64,000 nucleotides of DNA from Vondammii sp040505895 (lineage in GTDB: Bacteria > Pseudomonadota > Gammaproteobacteria > Chromatiales > Chromatiaceae), in NCBI GenBank assembly GCA_040505895.1, contig JBEVXU010000002.1, forward strand, positions 248,001 through 312,000, read 5' to 3'. The notes beneath the pieces are model-generated. The model was not told where the DNA came from. It made no database searches and worked only from the letters and a program-made list of their open reading frames with translations. Position 1 is the stretch's first letter; each line of letters opens with the position of its first letter. The translations under genes were made by a program, and so were the position numbers. Positions 42,565 to 51,325 of this stretch are shown one piece after another.

Positions 42565-43434
42565 ATGAACAGAGTGACGGTAGCAACACACAACGGTATC
42601 TTTCACGCAGATGATGTTTTCAGCATCGCTGCGCTGAAGCAGGTACTCCCCTCTTTTAATCTCGTCCGCACACGCGATTCAAACGTAATTACAGAGGCTG
42701 ATATCGTTGTTGACGTAGGCGGACAGTATGACGCTGACAAGAATCGCTTCGACCATCACCAACGCGATGGTGCCGGCGAGCGTGAAAATGGTATTCCCTA
42801 CTCATCATTCGGTCTTATCTGGAAGAAATATGGTATTCAGATTTGTGGTGGTGACCAAGATGTAGCTAATGCTGTCGAGTCAGGCCTTGTCTCGACGATC
42901 GACGCCATCGATTGCGGTTATGTCGAAGGGGTGGCAGAAGGCATTAGTCTGAGCCAGAGTATTTCCATGTTTAACCCTACCTGGGAAGAAGATGACGACG
43001 TCGACCAGTGCTTCGATGAAGCCATTGTTTTCGCCTCTCGTATCCTGAAAAGATTCATTGCTTCAGCCACAGGTAGCGTTAAAGCAAAAGAGATCGTTGC
43101 AAAGGCCATAGAAAAAGCAAAAGACCCGAGAGTCATTGTGCTGGAAAAATTCACGCCATGGAAAAGAACGGTTCATGCCTTATCAGAAGATGCCTTGTAT
43201 ATGGTTTACCCCTCTCAAACTGGGCAGTGGCGAATTCAATGCGTACCGGTAGAGCCAGGATCATTTGAAAACAAAAAATCACTCCCTTCACCCTGGGGAG
43301 GTTTATCAGAAAACGACCTTCAGGAAGTGACGGGGATCACTGACGCCATGTTCTGCCATAACGGTTTATTTATCGCTGGTGCTGAATCATTTGAAAGCGT
43401 TATAAAAATGGCAAGCCTTGCGCTAAGTGATTAG
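42565..43434 (+). CDS. MYG1 (UPF0160) family metal-dependent hydrolase
   Basis: This 289-residue protein matches the MYG1 family, which belongs to the DHH-like phosphoesterases; the eukaryotic member is a 3'-5' RNA exonuclease. Key metal-site motifs are VATHNGIFHADDVFSIAAL at the N-terminus, IVVDVGGQYD and NRFDHHQRDGAG, followed by IDAIDCG. The C-terminal part (HNGLFIAGAESFESVIKMA) is also typical. The gene is isolated in the repeat-rich, IS-scarred stretch between 37 and 44 kb, which suggests acquisition, but the gene itself looks intact. The bacterial substrate is unknown. Confidence 0.85.
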   Translation: MNRVTVATHNGIFHADDVFSIAALKQVLPSFNLVRTRDSNVITEADIVVDVGGQYDADKNRFDHHQRDGAGERENGIPYSSFGLIWKKYGIQICGGDQDVANAVESGLVSTIDAIDCGYVEGVAEGISLSQSISMFNPTWEEDDDVDQCFDEAIVFASRILKRFIASATGSVKAKEIVAKAIEKAKDPRVIVLEKFTPWKRTVHALSEDALYMVYPSQTGQWRIQCVPVEPGSFENKKSLPSPWGGLSENDLQEVTGITDAMFCHNGLFIAGAESFESVIKMASLALSD

Positions 43435-44164
43435 TTAGCGACTCAATTTCAGGGGCCGCGCCCTTATTCCATGTCTAACTCGACCGCCTGTTCCTTGCCG
43501 GTCACAGACCCTTTGAGCTGGTGATCCGCAGCATCGCCCTGTAAGGTCTATTGAGCGACCAAAGCGGACCAGGCGAAATAAGCTGAATAGTTTTTGCTCT
43601 GACCCCAAACCACCTTCAAGATAGGCCAACCCATACTCATGTCCTACAGAATCATTTTCACCAATGTACGCTGTAGGGTGCTAGCTGTTTATCACCGTAG
43701 GTATCCCAAACTATCGCTTTTGGCCATTTTCGACCGGGGTATAGCCATGCTGTGTACGGACAGCACCGTTCTCCTACAATAGCTGCAGAGCTTGGACTGG
43801 TGAACTGACACCCTCAGTACGAATCTGGCCTCACCTGGTGCCACATATCCCCACACGCGGCTTACCACCCAGGAGCTGACCAATAAATAGACAATGACGT
43901 AACAATCCAGCAACACCGGCCCATCCAAGACGGCACTCACAGGTTATCCACAGAAGAAGGAACAGGTATTGTGGATAGCGAAGGTAATACCCTGTTACTT
44001 CCACTTTGTAGTGTTGCCTGCCTTTACCGGTGACAGCGGACCAAGACTATCGATTGCACCAAAAGCAAAAGCAGAAATTAATTTTGGGGTCATCGGGCAC
44101 TGTCTATCAGATCACGTCTAGATTTTCACACTTAAGGAGCTATGGGTTGTTACCCTGAGGTGAA
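43435..44164. other. Degenerate intergenic region
   Basis: No intact gene is seen in 730 bases. In one plus-strand frame (about 43680-43960) broken coding-like text appears (IFDRGIAMLCTDSTVL, ASPGATYPHTRLTTQELTN) interrupted by stops, suggesting a dead mobile-element or integron-type remnant that I cannot name. Near 44003-44040 there is sequence shared with 42380-42410 and 38390-38410. Confidence 0.35.
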
Positions 44165-45001
44165 TCAGCTCTGTTGCCTGCGAGCCGCCTCCCAGGCAAT
44201 CATGGCCCGTTTACGGTCGCGGCCCCAGTGGTATTCGCCAGTAATACCGCTACTGCGGATAACACGGTGACAGGGAATGAGATAAGCCACGGGATTTTTG
44301 CCAATGGCGCTACCCACAGCGCGTGAGGCGTTGGGGGAACCTACCCATGCCGCAATATTTCCGTAGGTCAGTGCGTATCCCTGGGGAATATGAAGCAGTG
44401 CTTGCCACACCTTGACCTGAAAATTGGTTCCACGCACTAACAATTTGATACCCTGCCGCCTGTCGCCCTCTAGCGCGAATGCCTTTTGAACCAATAGAGA
44501 GGTCTGCTGAGGATGCTCCTCAAAAACGGCATTGACCCAGAGCGACTTCAAATCTTGAAGTGCCGATTCACGCCCACCCGGCTCGACAAAGACAAGATGA
44601 CATACCCCCCTGACGGTAGAGGCGATGAGGCATTCACCAAAGGGGGTGTCATGAAAACCAAAGTGAACAACCTGTCCGCTCCCCCCTTGTTTATACTCAC
44701 CGGGAGAGACCGCCTCAATATTGATCATCTGGTCGTGCAAGCGCCCGGGACCTGACAGCCCCACCTCATGCGACACATCCAGCACGCTCATGGACTCATC
44801 GAGAAGCTGTTTGGCGTAGCCTACTGTAAGGTATTGAAGAAACTGCTTGGGAGTGACTCCGGCCCAACGACTGAACAGGCGTTGAGTGTGATAGGTGCTA
44901 AGCCCGAGAAAACCTGCGAGGTCAACGAGTTCTGGCTGTTCGCCGGCATGTTCGGCAAGCCAGTGTAAAGCCTGTTCGATTCGGTGGTAATCTGATGGCA
45001 C
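44165..45001 (-). CDS. AraC-HTH / O6-alkylguanine-DNA alkyltransferase fusion (Ada C-terminal type)
   Basis: This 278-residue protein joins an AraC-type helix-turn-helix (about 1-105; LVDLAGFLGLSTYHTQRLFSRWAGVTPKQF) to an Ogt alkyltransferase domain (about 110-275). The methyl-accepting Cys is in IPCHRVI, preceded by YGNIAAWVGSPNASRAVGSAIGKNP. It lacks the N-terminal Ada zinc domain that accepts methyl groups from phosphotriesters, so it resembles the shortened Ada proteins annotated as bifunctional regulator/O6-methylguanine methyltransferases. It repairs O6-methylguanine by suicide transfer; whether it still activates transcription on damage is uncertain without the sensor domain. It is divergent from rof. 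Confidence 0.88.
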   Translation of the reverse strand: MPSDYHRIEQALHWLAEHAGEQPELVDLAGFLGLSTYHTQRLFSRWAGVTPKQFLQYLTVGYAKQLLDESMSVLDVSHEVGLSGPGRLHDQMINIEAVSPGEYKQGGSGQVVHFGFHDTPFGECLIASTVRGVCHLVFVEPGGRESALQDLKSLWVNAVFEEHPQQTSLLVQKAFALEGDRRQGIKLLVRGTNFQVKVWQALLHIPQGYALTYGNIAAWVGSPNASRAVGSAIGKNPVAYLIPCHRVIRSSGITGEYHWGRDRKRAMIAWEAARRQQS

Positions 45002-45105
45002 AGCGTTGGCCTATTGCGTTGCTCTGACATAAGATTAACATGCAGCCGGGATAGAGCCACCCGATTGTTGCCCTCTAATTTAGGCCTGTTAACACGACAA
45101 AGTTT

Positions 45106-45336
45106 ATGAATGACTACCAACCCATTTCCTGCGAACTGCACAGCGAGTACGAACTCCTGGCCATGCGACAGAAAACTGTCTATCTACAACTCACTGAAAA
45201 ACATGAGCGCCTGATGGGAAAAATCCAGGATATCTACACTCGGGAGAGGGTCGAATACCTCCTGCTGAAAACCACCTCCGGCGATTCCCATGAAATCCGT
45301 CTGGACAGCATCAACAGCCTCAATAGTGGGGATTAA
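45106..45336 (+). CDS. rof: Rho-binding antiterminator Rof
   Basis: This 76-residue protein matches Rof (YaeO) along its length: MNDYQPISCELHSEYELLAM at the start, a strand-rich core, then RVEYLLLKTTSGDSHEIRLDSINSL, equivalent to VEYLVVEAAGETRELRLDKITSF in E. coli Rof. Rof binds Rho and inhibits Rho-dependent termination. It is divergent from the alkyltransferase gene and upstream of sprT. Confidence 0.88.
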   Translation: MNDYQPISCELHSEYELLAMRQKTVYLQLTEKHERLMGKIQDIYTRERVEYLLLKTTSGDSHEIRLDSINSLNSGD

Positions 45337-45414
45337 CGACCTGTCATTCTATTGTCTTAAGATTCGATAGGCTGTTAGCCAATGTCAGCAATTTAAAGCA
45401 TACGTGGAAAAACA

Positions 45415-45948
45415 GTGTTCAAAGTAGTATCTCATATGAGTCATCATGATCTACAAAGTCCGGAGATAGCGCAGCTCGGCATAAGCGAAACCCAACGGCT
45501 GTTGCACCTGGCAACAGGCCACTACAATACTTCTCTACCCGAAGTGGAGATCCGTTTCGACCTCACAGGACGAGCGGCCGGAATGATCGTTTTCCCACCC
45601 ATGGGTAAAGCGGTAATCCGCTACAACTGGGTACTGTTATGTGAGAACTCGGAACCGTTCATACAACAGACGGTGCCCCACGAGGTTGCGCACTTGGTGG
45701 CACGTACCCTCTACGGCAGCAAAATACGTCCCCATGGCAGGGAGTGGCAGGAAGTAATGGCGTTCTTTGGTGCTGATGTCCAACGTTGTCACCAGTTTGA
45801 TACCAGTCGTTCTGCCAGACGGCGCCTGCAACGTTTCACCTATCATTGCAGCTGCACGACACATCAACTGACCAGCATTCGCCACCGCCGAGTTCTTGCC
45901 GGTCAGGTCTATCGCTGCCGAGCCTGCGGCAATGCCTTGAAAGAGTAG
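45415..45948 (+). CDS. sprT: SprT-family zinc metalloprotease-like protein
   Basis: This 177-residue protein has an SprT fold with the zinc-binding motif H89-EVAH-93 in TVPHEVAHLVARTLYG and a third ligand in RPHGREWQEVM. A C-terminal zinc ribbon follows (YHCSCTTHQLTSIRHRR...YRCRACGNAL). SprT-like proteins are related to Spartan proteases; the bacterial role is unclear. The start may be GTG at 45415, with GGAAAAACA upstream, or ATG at 45436, which has no good site. The 3' half is duplicated at 50990-51325. Confidence 0.88.
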   Translation: MFKVVSHMSHHDLQSPEIAQLGISETQRLLHLATGHYNTSLPEVEIRFDLTGRAAGMIVFPPMGKAVIRYNWVLLCENSEPFIQQTVPHEVAHLVARTLYGSKIRPHGREWQEVMAFFGADVQRCHQFDTSRSARRRLQRFTYHCSCTTHQLTSIRHRRVLAGQVYRCRACGNALKE

Positions 45949-45999
45949 GCTGTAGTACCCATTCGGTTAGCCTTCGAGCTATTGATTAAATCCTCTGCG
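45663..45999. repeat. Direct repeat, copy 1 (sprT 3' half plus adjacent gene end)
   Basis: From ACAACAGACGGTGCCCCACG to AAATCCTCTGCG this segment is colinear with 50990-51325, diverged but with long identical runs (for example TTTCACCTATCATTGCAGCT). It extends past the sprT stop into a remnant of the end of the RpfE-like gene, where CTCGAAGGC is preceded by a TAG in the minus-strand frame. Confidence 0.85.
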
Positions 46000-46019
46000 A
46001 TCATAACGACATAGACAAT

Positions 46020-46193
46020 GGCTACAGCCATATCGCCATACAGGTGGATAATATATACCGGGCTGCATATGTCATCAGGGAGAGAGGTGGCAAGATCACT
46101 CAGGAAGTGGGGCCGATGAATGCCGGCAGCACCATCATCACCTTTGTTGAAGACCCCGACGGCTACCCCATCGAACATCTTGATCAGCGCTGA
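46020..46193 (+). pseudogene. gloA: 3' fragment of glyoxalase I
   Basis: An open stretch of 57 codons ending in TGA reads GYSHIAIQVDNIY, ERGGKITQEVGPMNAGST and IITFVEDPDGYPIEHL, which matches the last third of lactoylglutathione lyase, including the metal-ligand glutamate of the IE(H/L) motif. The N-terminal two-thirds and a start codon are absent, and a deletion follows VDNIY. It lies directly after the copy 1 repeat, at the junction of the inserted module. Confidence 0.8.
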
Positions 46194-46229
46194 TCACACA
46201 CTGCCAGGGGGAATCACTTTGGTGCTTAA

Positions 46230-46661
46230 TCAGGCACTCTTCACCACCATCACTGAACAGGTCGATTGCTCCACCACCTTGGAGGCGCAGGATCCGAGAA
46301 GTACCTGCTCAAGGCTTTTAGTATGGGAGGGGATAATGATCAGGTCAGCACCAACCTCTCTTGCCTGGGCCAGCACCCGTTCAGCAGGATTGCCTTCGGC
46401 GATCACCGGCTTTCCCCTGACATCTTCAGGTATATTGGTGGCCACGTACCTCTTCAGCTCCCTGCCAACCTCTTTCATCGCCTCCTCCATCGCCTTATCG
46501 GGAAAGAAGGAGGCTACAAGAGGCATACCAAAGCCTGGGATCACCGTCATCACATGGATCTCAGCCTGATGCTTACGTGCCTCATCAATGGCAATCTTGA
46601 CAGCTTTGACAGCAAGATGTGTCTCCTGCAGATCGATCGGCATCAGAATATTCTTGAACAT
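46230..46661 (-). CDS. Universal stress protein (UspA family)
   Basis: This 143-residue single-domain Usp starts MFKNILMPIDLQE and ends GSCASKVVEQSTCSVMVVKS. The nucleotide-binding loop is degenerate: SHTKSLEQVLLGS replaces the usual G-x2-G-x9-GS, although the final GS is kept, so ATP binding is uncertain. It lies 66 bases or so downstream of the TRAP permease gene on the same strand. TRAP operons often end in a Usp gene, as with TeaD in the Halomonas ectoine system, where it binds ATP and moderates uptake. A similar role here is inference. Confidence 0.85.
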   Translation of the reverse strand: MFKNILMPIDLQETHLAVKAVKIAIDEARKHQAEIHVMTVIPGFGMPLVASFFPDKAMEEAMKEVGRELKRYVATNIPEDVRGKPVIAEGNPAERVLAQAREVGADLIIIPSHTKSLEQVLLGSCASKVVEQSTCSVMVVKSA

Positions 46662-46727
46662 GGCTGTTCCTTTTTTATGTTCATCAAACGATTAGCAGAG
46701 AGGAATTTTGTGTTGGCATCACTACTC

Positions 46728-49334
46728 TCATGACGCAGCCTCACTGGTTGACAGAGGAGGCATATCGGTATCACGGCGACGCTGTATCAGTCCAATAAAC
46801 ACAAGCAGCAACAACGCCGGAATAAACATCAGGTGTTTGGGTGGGCGGTCTGCAGCAACCTGAATGCTGTTGATCTGCCAGTCAAAATCAAGGCCTGCTG
46901 TTTGGGCCGCACTGCCAAAAGCGACATTATCGGCAAACACTTTATCCCCCTCGATCCGCACCTCCAGCCCAGCCACCATGAGGCGCACGGTACCTGAACC
47001 CGCAGCACCCAGTGGTAGCACCACCAGTTTTTCGACATAGTCACCATCTATGGTTTCGCCCGCTATCATCATCGGCAGCTTTCCTTCTGCCTGCACCTGC
47101 TCCGCCATCTCAACAATCTGACTGGGCGGCATCGACACCACCGGTTCATAGATCATGTCCCACCAGAAGCCTGGCCGGAACAGGGTGAATGTAATCAACA
47201 GCAGTGCAGCAGACTCCCAGAGACGGCTTCTGGTCAGCCAGTAACCCTGAGTTGCAGCGGCAAACAGCAGCATACCTATGGTCGCACTGACAATAACCAC
47301 CAGCAGTTCAAGCCAGTTACCGATACCGATCAGCAGCAATTGTGTATTGAAAATAAACATAAAGGGTAGAATGGCAGTACGTATATCGTAGGCAAATCCC
47401 TGGATACCCGTTTTGATGGGATCACTCTTGGCGATGGCGGCGGCGGCGAATGCCGCCAACCCCACCGGTGGCGTATCATCCGCAAGGATGCCGAAATAGA
47501 AGACGAACATATGAACGGCAATCAGAGGCACCACCATGCCGTTACTGGCCCCCAAAGCAACAACCACAGGCGCCATCAGACTGGAGACGACGATATAATT
47601 CGCTGTGGTCGGCAACCCCATACCGAGAATGATGCAGATCATGGCGGTAAAGATCAGGGCCAATATCAGGTTACCCCCTGATATCAGCTCAACAAACTCG
47701 ATCATCACCTGGCCGATACCCGTCAATGTAATGGTTCCGACAACAATACCGGCAGCCGCAGTGGCGATACCGATACCGATCATATTCCGCGCCCCGGTCA
47801 CCAGGCCCTGAATACAGTCGTTGATGCCGCGCTTCAGCGGTGCCTCTGCAGCCTCTCCGCGAAAATGCGCATGGAGTGGGTGCTGGGTAAGCACAATAAA
47901 GATCATAAACAGGGTCGCCCAGAACGCCGAGAGACCCGGTGAAAAACGCTCAACAACCAGGCACCACATCAGCACCACAATCGGCAGCAGAAAATAGAGC
48001 CCGACCTTGACGGTGGGACCGGTCTCCGGCAGCTCGACGATCGGGGAGTTGGGATCATCCATCTCCAGCTCAGGGTATCGCGCCGAGTATTTAACCAGTC
48101 CGATATAGGCCGCCAGCACCAAAAGCCCGACAATATAGATAGCCGCATCTCCAGTGTAGCTTTTTATCCAGCCGATACCGTAGTAAACCGCAAGGCCAAT
48201 AAAGCAGATACCGGCAACAACAGCCGCGAAGGTCATCAGTTTTTCAGACAAAGTGGTCTGAACCCGCTTTGGCAGTCCCTCCATATTGGCCTTCAAAGCC
48301 TCAAGATGAACAATATAGAAAAGTGCAATATAGGAGATGAGCGCAGGCAAAATCGCATGCTTGATCACCTCGATATAACTGATACCTACATACTCAATCA
48401 TCAGGAATGCTGCGGCACCCATCACCGGTGGTGTCAGCTGTCCATTGGTGGAGCCCGCCACTTCAACGGCCCCGGCTTTGGTACCAGGAAAGCCGACACG
48501 CTTCATAAGGGGAATCGTAAAGGTGCCGGTAGTAGCCACATTGGCGATGGAAGAGCCTGAAATCAGCCCTGTCGCCGCAGAGGCGACCACCGCCGCCTTG
48601 GCAGGCCCGCCACGAAGGTGTCCAAGCAGGGCAAAGGCCATTTTAATGAAATAGTTGCCGGCACCCGCCTTTTCCAGCATGGCGCCAAACAGAACAAACA
48701 GAAAGACAAAGCTGCTCGACACACCCAGGGCGACACCAAAAACGCCCTCAGTGGTAAGCCACTGGTGGGACATCACCTTGGAGAGACTCTGCCCCTTGTG
48801 AGCAATAACATCGGGCATATACTGGCCGCCAAATGTGTAGGTGAGAAAGACGATCGCCACAACCATCAACGGCGGCCCCAGGGCACGGCGGGTCGCCTCC
48901 AATAACAGCAGCATACCGCAGACCCCAACCCCCAGGTCCAGGGAGGTCGGTGCACCTGAGCGTCCTGACAGTTCATCATAGAAGACAAAGAGATAAGCCG
49001 CGCTGCAGGCACCGACTACGGCAAAGACCCAGTCCTGTAACGGAATCACCTCTCTTGGGGACTGTTTAAATGCTGGATAGGCCGTAAAGGCGAGGAAAAA
49101 GGCAAATGCCAAATGAATAGCGCGCACTTCTGTATCGTTAAAGACACCAAAGCCAACGGAAAAAGGAAGGGGTGATGCCACCCAGAGCTGAAACAGGGAC
49201 CAGGAAAGCGCCGCCCCAAAAAGCAACTTCCCTGCATTGCCAAGGGGATGGCGTGCGCCACTATCCGTCTGGGCGACCATCTCTTGTAACTCCTGGTCAC
49301 TGATACTCTCTTGGTTACTGTTTTGCTCGCTCAT
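46728..49334 (-). CDS. Fused TRAP transporter permease (4TM/12TM, TAXI type)
   Basis: This 868-residue inner-membrane protein fuses the small (DctQ-like) and large (DctM-like) TRAP subunits. The M domain carries GSSIANVATTGTFTIPLMKR and GMGLPTTANYIVVSSLMAP with about twelve helices; an FGILADDTPPVGLAAFAAAA segment completes the TAXI-type signature. The C-terminal 150 residues form a DUF3394-like soluble tail followed by one more helix (HLMFIPALLLLVFIGLIQRR). The ATG at 49334 follows AGGAGG closely and is preferred over an upstream ATG. Uptake is driven by a Na+ or H+ gradient with the TAXI binding protein encoded upstream. The substrate is unknown; glutamate-like and 2-oxo acids occur for relatives. 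Confidence 0.92.
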   Translation of the reverse strand: MSEQNSNQESISDQELQEMVAQTDSGARHPLGNAGKLLFGAALSWSLFQLWVASPLPFSVGFGVFNDTEVRAIHLAFAFFLAFTAYPAFKQSPREVIPLQDWVFAVVGACSAAYLFVFYDELSGRSGAPTSLDLGVGVCGMLLLLEATRRALGPPLMVVAIVFLTYTFGGQYMPDVIAHKGQSLSKVMSHQWLTTEGVFGVALGVSSSFVFLFVLFGAMLEKAGAGNYFIKMAFALLGHLRGGPAKAAVVASAATGLISGSSIANVATTGTFTIPLMKRVGFPGTKAGAVEVAGSTNGQLTPPVMGAAAFLMIEYVGISYIEVIKHAILPALISYIALFYIVHLEALKANMEGLPKRVQTTLSEKLMTFAAVVAGICFIGLAVYYGIGWIKSYTGDAAIYIVGLLVLAAYIGLVKYSARYPELEMDDPNSPIVELPETGPTVKVGLYFLLPIVVLMWCLVVERFSPGLSAFWATLFMIFIVLTQHPLHAHFRGEAAEAPLKRGINDCIQGLVTGARNMIGIGIATAAAGIVVGTITLTGIGQVMIEFVELISGGNLILALIFTAMICIILGMGLPTTANYIVVSSLMAPVVVALGASNGMVVPLIAVHMFVFYFGILADDTPPVGLAAFAAAAIAKSDPIKTGIQGFAYDIRTAILPFMFIFNTQLLLIGIGNWLELLVVIVSATIGMLLFAAATQGYWLTRSRLWESAALLLITFTLFRPGFWWDMIYEPVVSMPPSQIVEMAEQVQAEGKLPMMIAGETIDGDYVEKLVVLPLGAAGSGTVRLMVAGLEVRIEGDKVFADNVAFGSAAQTAGLDFDWQINSIQVAADRPPKHLMFIPALLLLVFIGLIQRRRDTDMPPLSTSEAAS

Positions 49335-49574
49335 CATGCCCTCCTGTCCTGTTGTGAGATACACAGCGCGGATTGACTGGAACAACCTCAAGAGAGAACG
49401 GTAAAGACAACTCCTGCCGCCTTTTCATCATGCCTGCCACTGTGGACTATCAATGCAACAATGGTCCCAGTTGAATACAGCAAAGGAAAAATAGCCGCCG
49501 GCATCTATTGGCAGGGGCACAGATAGTAGCCTTGCCCTCCAACATCCATTCTCTGTTTGAAACTGAATATGGGG

Positions 49575-49600
49575 AAAAACAGGTGGCAAAATGCCACCTG
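49575..49600 (-). terminator. Terminator between TAXI binding-protein gene and permease gene
   Basis: On the minus strand CAGGTGGCA pairs perfectly over nine bases with TGCCACCTG around TTT, followed by five T residues. It lies 15 bases after the binding-protein stop codon. Partial termination here would give more binding protein than permease, as is usual for TRAP systems. Confidence 0.9.
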
Positions 49601-49614
49601 CCTCCCATACTAAA

Positions 49615-50583
49615 CTACAGTAGATTTACTTCTTTGTAGTAGCGGGCTGCACCATCATGAATCGGCGCAGAGAGACCATCTTTGGCCATCTGTGCTTTAT
49701 CGAGATTTCTGAAAGCGGGATGAAGCTTGCGAAAACCGTCAAAATCCTCAAATACAGACTTGACCACCTGGTAAACGGTGTCGGCAGGAGTGTTGGTGGA
49801 AGAGACAAAAGTAGCACCCACACCAAAGGTCTGGGTGTCATTGGGATTGCCACGATACATGCCACCGGGGATGGTTGCAGTGCGGTAGTAGTCGTTATCC
49901 GATATCAGTTTTTCAACTACCGGACCCGTTACAGAAACCAGAATGGTGTCGCACGTCGTAGTAGCCTCTTTAATGGAACCGGACGGGTGCCCAACGGTAT
50001 AGACCATAGCGTCTATCTTGTTGTCGCAAAGCGCCTTTGACTGTTCGGCAGCCTTCAATTCAGAGGCCAGGGTGAAATCGGACTTTTTCCAACCCAGCGC
50101 ATCCATCAACACCTCCATGGTGCCACGCTGACCAGAGCCCGGATTACCAATATTGACACGTTTTCCTTTCAGGTCACCAAAGCTCTTGATGCCGGAGTCA
50201 GCACGAGCTACAACGGTAAACGGCTCTGGATGAACTGAGAAGACGGCACGCAGATTCTTGTTGGCCCCCATATCTTTGAATTTGCTGGTGCCATTATAAG
50301 CGTGGAACTGCCAATCTGACTGCGCCACCCCCATATCCAGCTCCCCGGCACGTATGGTATTCAGGTTATAAACAGACCCACCGGTAGACTCAACAGAGCA
50401 GCGTATGCCGTGTTCTTTGCGGCCCTTATTGACCAGCCGACAAATTGCACCACCCGTAGGGTAATAGACACCGGTGACACCACCGGTTCCAATTGTGATA
50501 AAAGATGTGGCATTTGCAGCGCCCGCTGCAAAGGCTATTCCAGCTACCATCAGTGCTGAAGTTATTGTCCGTTTGATGAACAT
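49615..50583 (-). CDS. TAXI-family TRAP transporter solute-binding protein
   Basis: This 322-residue exported protein has a signal peptide (about 1-25, ending ANA). The mature part begins TSFITIGTGGVTGVYYPTGG, the TAXI-family signature, and continues with VESTGGSVYNLNTIRAGELD and GNPGSGQRGTMEVLMDALGW. It captures a substrate in the periplasm and delivers it to the fused permease encoded downstream. No ligand-defining motif can be read. An intrinsic terminator separates it from the permease gene. Its promoter should lie in the 400-base region upstream, which also holds the edge of the duplicated sprT segment. Confidence 0.92.
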   Translation of the reverse strand: MFIKRTITSALMVAGIAFAAGAANATSFITIGTGGVTGVYYPTGGAICRLVNKGRKEHGIRCSVESTGGSVYNLNTIRAGELDMGVAQSDWQFHAYNGTSKFKDMGANKNLRAVFSVHPEPFTVVARADSGIKSFGDLKGKRVNIGNPGSGQRGTMEVLMDALGWKKSDFTLASELKAAEQSKALCDNKIDAMVYTVGHPSGSIKEATTTCDTILVSVTGPVVEKLISDNDYYRTATIPGGMYRGNPNDTQTFGVGATFVSSTNTPADTVYQVVKSVFEDFDGFRKLHPAFRNLDKAQMAKDGLSAPIHDGAARYYKEVNLL

Positions 50584-50986
50584 TTTGAGTAGTCTCCCTT
50601 AGTTTTCTCTAAAATATGTCGGCCATCCGACCCATTAGCCAAAAGTGATAACTGAAAAACAGGCTCATCAGATACCACCCTGGATAAATCCTCTCTTGTT
50701 GTAAAATCTTTTCTTCCGGCTCCGCTATACCAAACCATTTGCTCAGCTGTTCTGTTTTCAGGTCTAGTGTTTAATAAACGAACAGGAGGTCACCGCCTGG
50801 GAATATCGCCACCCCCGCCTCTTCGGGAAGCCGCCTACGGAACTCTTTACTAGTAGAAATACCCTTCTCCCCTAGGCGCAGACGATAATAATCAAAGGAG
50901 GCAAAAGAATAGGAAGTTCAACCCATAAAATCAACATATTTCACCGCACCAGCCACCCAAAGAGTTCGAGTGCGGTCTAAAATAAT
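50584..50986. other. Upstream region of TAXI gene with a coding-like fragment
   Basis: No intact gene is present. On the minus strand, about 50908-50771, an open frame without a start codon reads FDYYRLRLGEKGISTS and PEEAGVAIFPGGDLLFVY and then stops. It looks protein-like but matches nothing I recognise; it could be the tail of a gene lost at the module boundary. The promoter of the TAXI gene is expected near 50600-50700. Confidence 0.3.
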
Positions 50987-51274
50987 GTGCTGCAGAGACT
51001 ACCTCATGAAACTACACACCTGGCGTCACGCACTCTCTTCGGTAGCGGGATACGTCATCATGGTAAGGAGTGGCAGGGAGTGATGAAATTCTTTGGTGCT
51101 GATATCCAACATCGCCACCAGTTTGATACCAGCCGTTCCATCAGACGGCGTCTGCAACGTTTCACCTATCATTGCAGCTGCACGACACATCAACTGACCA
51201 GCATTCGCCACCGCCGCGTCCTTGCGAGTCAGGTCTATCGCTGCCGAGTCTGTGGCAAAGCCTTGAAAGAGTAG
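50987..51274 (+). pseudogene. Second, truncated copy of sprT
   Basis: The 95 codons match residues 84-177 of the intact sprT at 45415-45948, including HETTH in place of HEVAH and the complete zinc ribbon ending in CRVCGKALKE. The N-terminal half is missing. Several residues differ from copy 1 (for example SIRRRLQRF for SARRRLQRF), so the copies are not recent identical duplicates. It forms the right-hand direct repeat flanking the Usp-TRAP-TAXI module. Confidence 0.85.
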
Positions 51275-51325
51275 GCGGCTGTATCAGTTAAGTCAGCCTT
51301 CGAGCCATTGACTAAATCCTCTGCG
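50990..51325. repeat. Direct repeat, copy 2 (sprT 3' half and start of convergent gene end)
   Basis: This is the partner of 45663-45999, same orientation. The right part extends into the intact 3' end of the RpfE-like gene, with CTCGAGCC-type sequence encoding QWLEG in the minus frame. Here the sprT part is truncated while the convergent gene is whole; copy 1 shows the reverse. Confidence 0.85.
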
